Of a DNA stretch of 64,000 nt, positions 35,404 to 44,069 are shown in pieces. The DNA is from Cohnella herbarum (GTDB taxonomy: Bacteria > Bacillota > Bacilli > Paenibacillales > Paenibacillaceae): positions 6,940,001-7,004,000 of the forward strand of contig NZ_CP051680.1 of the NCBI RefSeq assembly GCF_012849095.1, written 5' to 3'. Each line of letters starts with the position of its first letter. The stretch's first letter is position 1. The translations under genes were made by a program, and so were the position numbers. The notes under the pieces are model-generated. The model was not told the origin of the DNA and did no database searches. It saw only the letters and a program-made list of their open reading frames with translations.

Positions 35404-37887
35404 ATGATGTCGGGAAAAATAAAAAAGACGGTCACCTTGGCGTGTTTGCTATTTGCTCTACTATTTCCCTATTCGGGGGCTTTTGCTTATACCAACTATA
35501 TGACGCTCCCCAATGAATTTGCTAACGATGGCATAGGAGACCCTTTCGTATTGAAATACAATGGCACGTTCTATCTATATAGCAGTACGGGACAAGGCGA
35601 CACCGGCTTTAAATGCTGGAGTTCGACCGATGCCGTCAATTGGACTTATGCGGGATTATGCTCTACCGAGGCGATCACGAACGATGGTTATGCTCCTGAA
35701 GTGGTTTACTGGAACGGTACCTTCTATATGTATACTTCTCCGAGGGGTCAAGGCCATTACGTTCTTACCAGCAGTAGCCCGACGGGGCCGTTTACCGTTG
35801 TTACCGGCAATTTGGGTCACAGCATCGACGGTCACGTGTTCATCGACGATAATGGCAGTTGGACTTTCTACAGCGCGGGCGGCGACGGTATTCACGCGGC
35901 TCCGATGAGCAGTCCCACGTCGATCGGAACCGATGCGGTTCTTGGAGGCACGCAAATGGGCGGACAGTGGACGGAAGGCGCGACGGTCATTAAGAGAAAC
36001 GGGACTTACCATCTCACCGCTACCGGAAATCATGTCCTCAGTCCCGGATATCGGGTAAATGCGTTCTCGAATACGACGGGACCTCGCCAATCTTTCACCC
36101 CGAGCAACAATAATCCGATTCTTCTGAACAGCGAAGGATCCAACGTGGGATTAGGGCACAACAGTATTTTTATCGGACCCGATCTGGATACCTATTATGC
36201 CGTCTATCACAATTTAACGAGCGTCTCTCCGGGGGGATTGCCGATACGTAAACTTAATCTTGACGCAATCGGATGGAACGGCGACAAGATGGCCATGTAC
36301 GGGCCTACGAATTGGTCGATGCCGAATCCTTCCTTGCCGAACTTCGAGGATAGATTCCAAAGAACGACGGTAGGGTCGGGGTACTCCAATCTGAATGGAG
36401 GAACATGGGGGATCGCGAACAATTTCATGTACCAGAGCGCCAAGGGCAGTACGGCATTCTATATCAACTATGAAAATACGTTCACGACGGCAAGCGATTA
36501 TACCGCGGAGTATAATCTTAAGGAAGTTTCGAAGGGAACGATAGAGCCCAAAATCGGGGTCGTATACGGATACGTAGATGCGAGCAACTACGGCGTTGCC
36601 ATATTAAACGGTAATGCTAATCGGCTCGAGACCACATTGCTAGTCAACGGTTCATGGGACACGCAAGTGAATACGCCACTGCCGGCGGGCTTCGACATTA
36701 CCAAGTTGCATACGATTCGCATCGAAAAGTCCGGAACGACTTACAAGTATTTCGTGGATAAGATGCTGTTGGAAACGAAAATAAGCAACCGATTGGGAGC
36801 CGGCAAGGTGGGGTATTTGACCTGCGATGCCGAAGGTAATTTCGGTTATATAGCCGTCAGCAACAAAGTGAACGGAAGCGGCATATTCGATTTGTACAAG
36901 CCTATCCCGGGTACGATCCAGGCGGTTCATTACAATTCGGGCGGCGAAGGCGTAGGTTACCACGATATATCGGGCGGCAACGCGGGCGGCAAATATATTA
37001 GAAACGACAACGTCGATATCAGGGACAATCCCGAGGGCGGACATAATGTCGGCTGGAATAGTACCGGGGAATGGTATAAGTACAATGTAAGCGTTAAAGC
37101 AAACGGTACGTACGATTTAGGGCTAAGATATGCAACGACCTATACCGGAACTCAAGTGAGGGTATGGATAGATTCAACCGATATAACAGGCGTGGTTACC
37201 CTTCCGAATACGGGCGGTTGGGATAACTGGAGAACCCATACGATCAAAGGATTAAATTTGCCGTCCGGAAACCATACCCTGAAAGTCGAAACCGTGACGG
37301 GCGAATACGATTTCTATACTTTGCAATTCAATGCGGCGGATAACTCTTCTTTCAGTAAAACGGACAACTTCGCTACCGCCTTCAGCGGCGATTGGAACTG
37401 GAGCGGCGGGAACTGGGCAATCGAAAGCGGAGAAGCAAGCATCAATAATATCGGCAAACGGACGTTTGGAAGCACGGGATGGTCCGATTACACCGTCGAG
37501 ACCGATATTAAAGGGATCGATGCTTTGAACAGCGGGATCATGGTTCGGGTACAAAATCCGGCCCAAGGCGGTGCCGGCAACGACCCCGGCCTCGGAACGG
37601 ATTTCTACCAAGGCTATTTCGCCGGCATTTCGCCTACTCAAGTTACGCTCGGCAAACAGAATTACGGCTGGACGACGTTGGCCACCGCTCCCGGAACGTT
37701 TAATCTCAACGCTTGGTATCATATGAAAGTCGTTGTCAGTGGAAACAACATCAAAGTGTACGTCGGGGATATGACGAATCCCAAAATCGATTATACCGAC
37801 AACGGCAATCCTTTCATCACCGGAAAGGTAGGCATCAGGTCGCATTACGCCCATACTCACTTCGATAACTTCAGCGTGACCCATTAG
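35404..37887 (+). CDS. Secreted GH43-type glycoside hydrolase with two laminin-G-like modules and a CBM6
   Basis: This is an 827-residue exported protein. The signal peptide ends near residue 28 (AFA). Residues 31-310 form a GH43 beta-propeller: GIGDPFVL with the likely general base Asp46, APEVVYWNGTFYMYTS, SIDGHVFIDDNG as the third acidic site and WTEGATVI with the likely acid Glu. About 315-495 is a laminin-G or DUF1080-like beta-sandwich (FEDRFQRTT start). About 500-645 is a CBM6 (TIQAVHYNSGGEGVGYHDI, NVGWNSTGEWYKYNV). About 650-827 is a second laminin-G-like module. GH43 acts on arabinans or xylans. AGGAGG lies six bases before the first of two adjacent ATGs. It is followed after 28 bases by the rhamnosidase gene. 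Confidence 0.88.
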   Translation: MMSGKIKKTVTLACLLFALLFPYSGAFAYTNYMTLPNEFANDGIGDPFVLKYNGTFYLYSSTGQGDTGFKCWSSTDAVNWTYAGLCSTEAITNDGYAPEVVYWNGTFYMYTSPRGQGHYVLTSSSPTGPFTVVTGNLGHSIDGHVFIDDNGSWTFYSAGGDGIHAAPMSSPTSIGTDAVLGGTQMGGQWTEGATVIKRNGTYHLTATGNHVLSPGYRVNAFSNTTGPRQSFTPSNNNPILLNSEGSNVGLGHNSIFIGPDLDTYYAVYHNLTSVSPGGLPIRKLNLDAIGWNGDKMAMYGPTNWSMPNPSLPNFEDRFQRTTVGSGYSNLNGGTWGIANNFMYQSAKGSTAFYINYENTFTTASDYTAEYNLKEVSKGTIEPKIGVVYGYVDASNYGVAILNGNANRLETTLLVNGSWDTQVNTPLPAGFDITKLHTIRIEKSGTTYKYFVDKMLLETKISNRLGAGKVGYLTCDAEGNFGYIAVSNKVNGSGIFDLYKPIPGTIQAVHYNSGGEGVGYHDISGGNAGGKYIRNDNVDIRDNPEGGHNVGWNSTGEWYKYNVSVKANGTYDLGLRYATTYTGTQVRVWIDSTDITGVVTLPNTGGWDNWRTHTIKGLNLPSGNHTLKVETVTGEYDFYTLQFNAADNSSFSKTDNFATAFSGDWNWSGGNWAIESGEASINNIGKRTFGSTGWSDYTVETDIKGIDALNSGIMVRVQNPAQGGAGNDPGLGTDFYQGYFAGISPTQVTLGKQNYGWTTLATAPGTFNLNAWYHMKVVVSGNNIKVYVGDMTNPKIDYTDNGNPFITGKVGIRSHYAHTHFDNFSVTH

Positions 37888-37915
37888 AACTCCCGGCATT
37901 AGGAGGAACATCATC

Positions 37916-40858
37916 ATGTCGATAATCGCAAAGAGCACGCCATGGAAAGGCAATTGGATTTGGGGAGGTTCCGAACAAAGCCCGCGCAACGAATGGCGTT
38001 GGTTCAGAAGTTCGTTCGTCTGTCCGCGCGATCTGGAAATTTCGGCAAAAGCCGTATTATGGATTACCGCGGACTCCCGTTACGAGCTTTACGTTAATGG
38101 AACGAGAGTCGGGAGGGGACCCGTTCGGTATTATTCTACGGATATCTTCTACGACGGCCATGAAATCGGATATCTTCTGCGGCGCGGCGAAGTCAACACG
38201 ATCGCGGTGCAAGCGATGCACTTCGGCGTCTCTAACTTCGCCTATTTGAGGGGACGGGGCGGATTGCTCGCCCAATTAGACGCGATCTCGGGAGACCAAG
38301 AGATCACGCTTGCCAAGACGGGGGCCGACTGGAAGACGTTCGTTCATGCCGGGCAAGATCCGGCAATCTCGCGCATGTCCTGTCAGACTGCGTTCGCGGA
38401 ACGTATCGACGGCAGACAACTTGCGGAAGATTGGACGTCTACCGATTATTCGGATGCCGATTGGCAGCAGGCGACGGTCATTGGACCGGTAGGGATGGAG
38501 CCATGGGTGAGGCTCCATCCGAGGGACATTCCGTATTTGACGGAGGAGCCCGTTCTGCCCACGCGCGTCATCTCATTAAACAGAGTTGTCCCTTATCGGT
38601 TGACGGCTTTTATCGACGCATACCATTTAATGAAGACTCCCGGCGAAGAGAATGCCAATCAGATCCGATTCTGCGGCGCTTTCGCTACGGTGCTTCGGTT
38701 GCGAGAAGAAGCGGAAGTCAAGGTCGTGCTCCACGTCGGCGGTCTCGGTATCGTTCGGTTAGGAGAGAGGCTTTACACCGAAGAGCAATTGGAAGGGGAG
38801 CCGCCGCTTGCTCATATTCGCGCCCAATTGCCCGCGGGCGATCATTTATTGCTATACACGGTGTACGGTCCCGAACACGGTCATAGTAACCGGGTGGGAG
38901 TAGACGCGGATCAAGAAATCGAGTGGATCTCTCCTCTCGAGGCGGAGGTTGGCTATGGCGAGCCGATGTCTCCGTTCGTCCGCATCGGACCCTCCTTTAC
39001 GTACACATGCATTGATTACGTCGACCAATATGAATTATTTTCTTCTTGGGAAACCGAGAAGATCCGATTCGCCGATCGAATAAGCTCTCTATCGAGCATC
39101 GACGACCTGCGGGAATCGGGATATCCGTTAGAGTCTGTTCCGCATGGCTTAGCTAACGGGGAAGATTCGTTCATGCCGCAGTTCGCCAAACGCGAATCCG
39201 AAGCGTATTCCGTTCCCGCCAATCTTCAACGTATCGCCGTCGCTTCCACGGACCCTGGCGTTGTGCCCTTGTTCGACGATGGAGACACCGAATTTATGCT
39301 CGACTTCGGCAAGGAGTGGAGCGGGTTCTTGGAATTCGAACTGGAGGCCGAGGCGGGAGTTACGGTCGATTGGTACGGCATCGAATATCGGAAGGATACG
39401 TACGTTCAGCATACGTTCGGGTTGGACAATACGCTGCGTTACGTGACGCGCGAAGGGATTCAACGTTATGCGTCGCCTGTCCGCAGAGGGTTGCGATATT
39501 TGATCGTAACGGTCCGTGGCGCCAACAAACCGGTGCTCGTCCGCGATGTTCGGCTCGTTCAAAGCAACTATCCGGCTCCCGAAATCGGTGTTTTCCAGTG
39601 CTCGGACGATAGGCTGGGCCGGGTTTGGGACCTATCCAAGCATACGACGAAGCTTTGCATGGAAGACACTTTCGTCGATTGTCCCGCTTACGAGCAGACA
39701 TTCTGGGTGGGTGACAGTCGCAACGAAGCGCTCGTCAATTACTATACGTTCGGCGGGACGGACATCGTGGAACGATGCCTTCGGCTTGTTCCGGGTTCCG
39801 AATTTCAGACGCCGTTATACGGAGACCAGGTGCCTAGCGCATGGACGAGCGTCATTCCGAACTGGACGTTCTTCTGGATCGTCGCTTGCCGGGAGTACGC
39901 CGAGCATACGGGAAACCGATCATTCGCGGCGGAAATGCTCCCTCCGATCTTATCGACGTTGCGTCAGTATTTGACGCTGCTTAATTCCGACGACCTGCTG
40001 GATATGAAGGGATGGAACCTGCTCGACTGGGCGCCGATCGATCAACCGGACGACGGAATCGTAACGCACCAGAACGTCATGTTGAAGAAGGCGCTGGAAG
40101 AGGCGGTCGCCATTGCCGAATTCGCGGGAACGCCCGAACGGGGCAAGGAATGCGCGGAGTTCGCCGTCAGAATGAAATCGGCGATCAATCGGCATCTCTG
40201 GAGCGACGAACGCAAAGCCTATCTCGATTGCATTCATCCGGGAGGGCGTCGCTCGTCCGTATTCAGCATGCAGACGCAAGTGATGGCGCTGCTGGCAGAC
40301 GTTGCTGAGGGGGAGCGATATGCGACGCTGAATGCTTACTTGACGGCTACGCCGGAAGGGTTCGTTCCGATCGGAAGCCCGTTCATGTCCTTCTTCTATT
40401 ACGAAACGCTGATGAAAAACGGCAACGTGCAATGGATGCTCGACGACATCCGCGATAACTACGGGTTTATGCTCGATAACGATGCGACGACATGCTGGGA
40501 GATGTACGGGCACACGACGATGAATCGCGCGAACGAGAATGATTTGACCCGCAGCCATTGCCACGCCTGGTCTGCCGCGCCAGGCTATTTTCTCGGCGCA
40601 TACGTGTTAGGCGTGCGGCCAGCCGCTCCGGGGTGGGCTAAGGTCGTTATCGAACCGTCGAACGGAGATTTACGTTGGGCCAAGGGAACCGTGCCCCTGC
40701 CGTTAAGCGGGTGTATCGATGTCGCTTGGGAGGCCGAGAAGGGGGAAATCTCCTCGCTCGTCGTGACGGCTCCCGAACATACGGAGCTCGATATTCGTGT
40801 TCCGGCGGCTTGTACCGTCAACATTAGACGGGTGAAGCAGCTCCCGGAAAGTGGCTGA
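37916..40858 (+). CDS. Alpha-L-rhamnosidase, GH78
   Basis: This is a 980-residue cytoplasmic-looking enzyme with no signal peptide. The N-terminal lectin-like domain contains WITADSRYELYVNGTRVGRG at about 47-66. Further beta domains precede an (alpha/alpha)6 barrel beginning near residue 570. Catalytic-site blocks are FVDCPAYEQTFWVGDSRNEA, with Asp600 in the usual GH78 position, and ATTCWEMY with Glu862 as the likely general acid or base. A C-terminal beta-sandwich ends the protein. GH78 releases alpha-L-rhamnose by inversion, for example from pectic rhamnogalacturonan. TTAGGAGGAA precedes the ATG. Co-transcription with the secreted GH43 is likely. Confidence 0.87.
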   Translation: MSIIAKSTPWKGNWIWGGSEQSPRNEWRWFRSSFVCPRDLEISAKAVLWITADSRYELYVNGTRVGRGPVRYYSTDIFYDGHEIGYLLRRGEVNTIAVQAMHFGVSNFAYLRGRGGLLAQLDAISGDQEITLAKTGADWKTFVHAGQDPAISRMSCQTAFAERIDGRQLAEDWTSTDYSDADWQQATVIGPVGMEPWVRLHPRDIPYLTEEPVLPTRVISLNRVVPYRLTAFIDAYHLMKTPGEENANQIRFCGAFATVLRLREEAEVKVVLHVGGLGIVRLGERLYTEEQLEGEPPLAHIRAQLPAGDHLLLYTVYGPEHGHSNRVGVDADQEIEWISPLEAEVGYGEPMSPFVRIGPSFTYTCIDYVDQYELFSSWETEKIRFADRISSLSSIDDLRESGYPLESVPHGLANGEDSFMPQFAKRESEAYSVPANLQRIAVASTDPGVVPLFDDGDTEFMLDFGKEWSGFLEFELEAEAGVTVDWYGIEYRKDTYVQHTFGLDNTLRYVTREGIQRYASPVRRGLRYLIVTVRGANKPVLVRDVRLVQSNYPAPEIGVFQCSDDRLGRVWDLSKHTTKLCMEDTFVDCPAYEQTFWVGDSRNEALVNYYTFGGTDIVERCLRLVPGSEFQTPLYGDQVPSAWTSVIPNWTFFWIVACREYAEHTGNRSFAAEMLPPILSTLRQYLTLLNSDDLLDMKGWNLLDWAPIDQPDDGIVTHQNVMLKKALEEAVAIAEFAGTPERGKECAEFAVRMKSAINRHLWSDERKAYLDCIHPGGRRSSVFSMQTQVMALLADVAEGERYATLNAYLTATPEGFVPIGSPFMSFFYYETLMKNGNVQWMLDDIRDNYGFMLDNDATTCWEMYGHTTMNRANENDLTRSHCHAWSAAPGYFLGAYVLGVRPAAPGWAKVVIEPSNGDLRWAKGTVPLPLSGCIDVAWEAEKGEISSLVVTAPEHTELDIRVPAACTVNIRRVKQLPESG

Positions 40859-41034
40859 AATATCGACCCGGAAACCGGCGAGGGAGTTCCCTTGCGAGAA
40901 CAAGCCGTCGACTACATTGGACTTGATCTAGACGGATGAAGACTTCAAGTACCTCAAGAAGTATGCGACTGTTTGAAGGAAGTAACTTATTTGAACCGAT
41001 CAAGGGTTATCGCTTATGAAACCGAAACAAATCC

Positions 41035-41353
41035 ACCGCTATTTGGCTTGCGAGCGGGATTCTGGAGAAATAAGGGTGCTGAGCACCGCTATTTGGATCC
41101 GTGAGCGGGATTCTAGAGAAATAAGGGTGCTGAGCACCGCTATTTGGCTCCGCGAGCGGGTTTCTAGAGAAATAAGGGTGCTGAGCACCGCTATTTGGCT
41201 CCGTGAGCGGGTTTCTAGAGAAATAAGGGTGCTGAGCACCGTTATTTGGCTCCACGAGCGGGATTCTGGAGAAATAAGGGTGCTGAGCACCGCTATTTGG
41301 CTCCGCGAGCAGGTTTCTAGAGAAATAAGGGTGCTGAGCACCGCTATTTGGCT
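41035..41353. repeat. Tandem repeat array, 51-bp unit, six copies plus a partial
   Basis: Units begin with ACCGYTATTTGG at 41035, 41085, 41136, 41187, 41238, 41289 and 41340 (partial). The first period is 50 bases, the rest 51. Each unit contains GGTGCTGAGCACC, an inverted repeat that extends imperfectly to AAATA and TATTT on either side. Because 51 is a multiple of three, open frames run through the array on both strands, but they have no ribosome binding site or recognisable product. Bases 40859-41034 hold nothing identifiable. Confidence 0.9.
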
Positions 41354-41481
41354 CTTTCCCAACCTTCGAGGATAACTCATCCTTAAACCGTTTAGTTAAC
41401 GGGTTTGCCCTGTGAACCAACCGCTCCACCCTTGACATATTCACCCTTATTCGTCCATAATAAGGGAAATACCGGGGGGGG

Positions 41482-41524
41482 CACCCCGCAAAGCAGGACA
41501 CGATTCGTGTTGCTTTGTGGGGTG
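41482..41524 (+). terminator. Hairpin with U-rich tail upstream of the Uma2 gene
   Basis: CACCCCGCAAAGCA (41482-41495) pairs with TGCTTTGTGGGGTG (41511-41524) around an inner ACACGATTCGTGT palindrome, followed by TTTGTTTTC. It lies directly before the Uma2 ribosome binding site, so it could end transcription from upstream or act as a leader attenuator. The inner core is shared with the terminator at 14072-14120. Confidence 0.6.
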
Positions 41525-41551
41525 TTTGTTTTCGAAGGGGAGGCACGGAGC

Positions 41552-42112
41552 ATGAACGACAGTAAGGACGGGAAAGCGCCTAAAATTAAGAAGACGCACG
41601 GAACCTATTTCATAGAAGAGAGATATGAAATTATCGGAGGAGTGAGATACGATTTCCTTTCCTCTCCGAAATACGTTCACCAGAACGTGCTTGGGAGGCT
41701 CCATGTGGCATTTCATTCAACTTGTGCGCAAGACGGAATCATCCTGATGGCTCCGATGGACGTCCATTTCGATGAGGAAAATATTTTACAGCCGGACATT
41801 CTGTATATCCGCACGGAGAACAAGGAAATTATTCGAGACGGATACGTATACGGAGTACCCGACCTGGTCGTGGAAATTCTGTCGGACAGTACGGCGCGCA
41901 ATGACAAAACGATCAAGAAGGCAACGTACGAAAGGTTCGGAGTCCAGGAATATTGGCTAATCGAGCCCGTCTACCGGCTCGTGGATCAATTCGCGCTCGT
42001 CGAAGGCGAATATCGGCTCCTTGCGACCTGGACGGAGGAGGACAGGCTTGTTTCTTCTTCCGTTCCTTGCCTCTCTATCGAGCTATCTGCCGTTTTCGAG
42101 AAGGATGATTAA
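41552..42112 (+). CDS. Uma2 family (DUF820) PD-(D/E)XK nuclease-like protein
   Basis: This is a 186-residue protein. Its motifs are those of the Uma2/DUF820 group: LQPDILYI, PDLVVEILSDSTARNDKTIKKATYER (the block with Asp, Glu and Lys of the nuclease-like site at about 108-130) and GVQEYWLIEP. The family has the restriction-endonuclease fold and is common in cyanobacteria and Paenibacillaceae, but its role is unclear. The frame opens at 41405, but that stretch crosses a hairpin; ATG 41552, eight bases after GGGGAGG, is chosen. It stands alone between a hairpin and a terminator and is unrelated to the sugar loci. Confidence 0.85.
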   Translation: MNDSKDGKAPKIKKTHGTYFIEERYEIIGGVRYDFLSSPKYVHQNVLGRLHVAFHSTCAQDGIILMAPMDVHFDEENILQPDILYIRTENKEIIRDGYVYGVPDLVVEILSDSTARNDKTIKKATYERFGVQEYWLIEPVYRLVDQFALVEGEYRLLATWTEEDRLVSSSVPCLSIELSAVFEKDD

Positions 42113-42154
42113 ACGCAAATTGATAGCGTACTGCCATATGCAACGAAATAAAAG

Positions 42155-42186
42155 CCCAACCCCCGGCCAAGAGCCGGGCGGTTGGG
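42155..42186 (+). terminator. Terminator after the Uma2 gene
   Basis: CCCAAC plus CCCCGGC (42155-42167) pair with GCCGGG (42173-42178) and GTTGGG (42181-42186) across a small bulge, followed by TTTTCGTTT. Confidence 0.75.
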
Positions 42187-42269
42187 TTTTCGTTTCCATC
42201 CTCCGCTAAAAAAAATCCACCTCATTCAATAGAAATCTCATCTTCCCATTCCGCCTTTTCCCGTTATAG

Positions 42270-42285
42270 TAGTGTAGAGACACTA
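42270..42285. promoter_or_regulatory. Small inverted repeat before the kinase gene
   Basis: TAGTGT (42270-42275) and ACACTA (42280-42285) form an inverted repeat overlapping a possible TATAGT -10 (42265-42270). It could be an operator or a short leader hairpin. Confidence 0.3.
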
Positions 42286-42329
42286 TATCCTTATGATCCA
42301 GTCAATCCGGAAAACGAAGGGATGCGAGC

Positions 42330-44069
42330 ATCACGAACGCGGTTCTGAAGCCACTGAAGAACGTCACCTTTAAGAATAGAATCATCCTTATCTTTCTGAT
42401 CAGCAGCTTGACTCCTTTTATTTGTCTTGGGTTCATCTCCTTCTTCACCATTGATTCCATCATCGGCAATAAGGTGGAAAACGCGCTTCAGAGCAATGTG
42501 AAGCAGGACTTGATGACACTGGAGAACACGCTCAACAACCTGAACCATGTGTCGCAACAGTTGGCCTACGGCGGGGGAATGAACAAGCTATTCGAACAGT
42601 TGGACGGGGAAAAGGAGCCCTATGAGCGGCTGCGTCTGATGAATGAAATTCGAAGCGAGCTGAACAACATTTCTTTTTCCAACCCGAACGTAGGATTGCT
42701 GATGTATTACGATGCCGATAATCGCTCCTACAATTTCGAGAATTTCAGCGTGCGGGGAACCTTCTCGCCGGACAAGCTGCCAGTCATGGGGGAATATCCG
42801 GAAATCACCTATTACGGCCCCCACAAAAGCTATAACGGTTCGATTAATCAGTTCGTGTTCAGCATCATGCGCAAAGTGAATTTATTGGACCAGGACGTCT
42901 ATTTATACATAGAGACCGGCCGGAATGCGCTCCAGTCGTTGTTCGCCCCCCAGAATCGGAAAGAAGGTACGCGCCGGTTGTTACTGTTGGATAACTCGGG
43001 ACGGATCGCTTTCAGCGAAGTACCTCAAGTCTTTTCCGAAAATCGAATGTTCCCCGAGCTGGATGAGAATGTAAGGTCGGGATATTCAGGACGGTATTTC
43101 TGGAATAAGGAAGTGAGCAACCAAGGCTGGAGTCTCGTCTCCGTCGTCCCGGAGCAAGAATTGAATCGGGAGCGGAACCAGTGGTTAATGCAGATCATGG
43201 GCATTTTCCTCATTTTCCTCGTTGTCGCCATGTTCTTCGCTTGGGTGTTATGGAAAATGGTCTACCGCCCTCTGGATCATTTTCATAAGGAAATCAAGTC
43301 GCTGATCCACTCGAACGCCAAGGAGCATACGGAGCTGACCCATATTCCGGAGTTTGATTATTTGCTCTATCAGACCCGCAGCATGAAGGGTAAAATCTGG
43401 GCTCTATATGAAGAGATCGAGCAGAAGGAGAAGCGGAGAGCCGATCTGGAGGTTGAGAAGCTGCTGTATCAAATCAATCCCCATTTCCTCATGAATACGT
43501 TGGATACGGTCCATTGGCTGGCGCTTATGAACGGGCAAGAGGAGATAGACAAGCTGGTACTCAGCCTGAACAGGTTGCTCTATTACAATCTCGGGAAAAT
43601 GGGAGAAGCCTCGACCATCGGCGACGAGATCGAAGCTTTGAAGGAATATTTGCAATTACAGCAGATCCGGTACGATTTCCGGTTCGACGTGGACATTGAC
43701 GTGGACGAGAAAAGCCTTGCGCTCCGGAGCCCGCGGTTTCTACTGCAGCCCTTGGTGGAAAACGCGCTCTATCACGGGGTAAGCGATGAAGGGTATATCT
43801 ACGTCGGCGTGGAGTTCCAGGAGGACGGATTGCAGATTACGATCCAGGACAACGGAGCGGGAATGTCGCAAGCAACGATAGACAGGCTGCTGCACGAGGA
43901 TACGAAGGAAAGTCATAAGGTAGGGATGGGTATCGGCATGATCTATGTAAAAAGGATACTGCAAGCGAATTACGGAGATGCGGCAAAATTGCAAATCAGA
44001 AGCGAGATCGGCAAAGGAACGGTCGTTTCCTTGCGCTTGCCGAGTTTAGGCGGTGAACGAACGCCATGA
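42330..44069 (+). CDS. YesM-type two-component sensor histidine kinase with non-canonical or damaged start
   Basis: The kinase frame is intact. The first membrane segment is IILIFLISSLTPFICLGFIS, with an extracellular region to about residue 285. A second membrane segment near 290-310 is followed by HAMP. INPHFLMNTLDT carries the phospho-acceptor His385, the N box is LQPLVENALYHG, and the glycine boxes are DNGAGMS and GIGMIYVKRI. The problem is the start: after an in-frame TGA at 42294 there is no ATG, GTG or TTG until TTG 42408, which lies in the middle of membrane segment 1 and has no ribosome binding site. The start given is ATC 42330, eight bases after AAGGG; CTG 42345 is another choice. 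ATG 42322 is in the wrong frame and would need a one-base insertion. The stop overlaps the response regulator as ATGA. Confidence 0.85.
   Translation: MTNAVLKPLKNVTFKNRIILIFLISSLTPFICLGFISFFTIDSIIGNKVENALQSNVKQDLMTLENTLNNLNHVSQQLAYGGGMNKLFEQLDGEKEPYERLRLMNEIRSELNNISFSNPNVGLLMYYDADNRSYNFENFSVRGTFSPDKLPVMGEYPEITYYGPHKSYNGSINQFVFSIMRKVNLLDQDVYLYIETGRNALQSLFAPQNRKEGTRRLLLLDNSGRIAFSEVPQVFSENRMFPELDENVRSGYSGRYFWNKEVSNQGWSLVSVVPEQELNRERNQWLMQIMGIFLIFLVVAMFFAWVLWKMVYRPLDHFHKEIKSLIHSNAKEHTELTHIPEFDYLLYQTRSMKGKIWALYEEIEQKEKRRADLEVEKLLYQINPHFLMNTLDTVHWLALMNGQEEIDKLVLSLNRLLYYNLGKMGEASTIGDEIEALKEYLQLQQIRYDFRFDVDIDVDEKSLALRSPRFLLQPLVENALYHGVSDEGYIYVGVEFQEDGLQITIQDNGAGMSQATIDRLLHEDTKESHKVGMGIGMIYVKRILQANYGDAAKLQIRSEIGKGTVVSLRLPSLGGERTP

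Noticed and set aside
41007..41546. A 179-aa minus-strand and a 119-aa plus-strand open frame with 17-residue repeats
   Set aside because: They arise because the 51-bp repeat unit is a multiple of three. There is no ribosome binding site, no known domain, and both strands are equally open.
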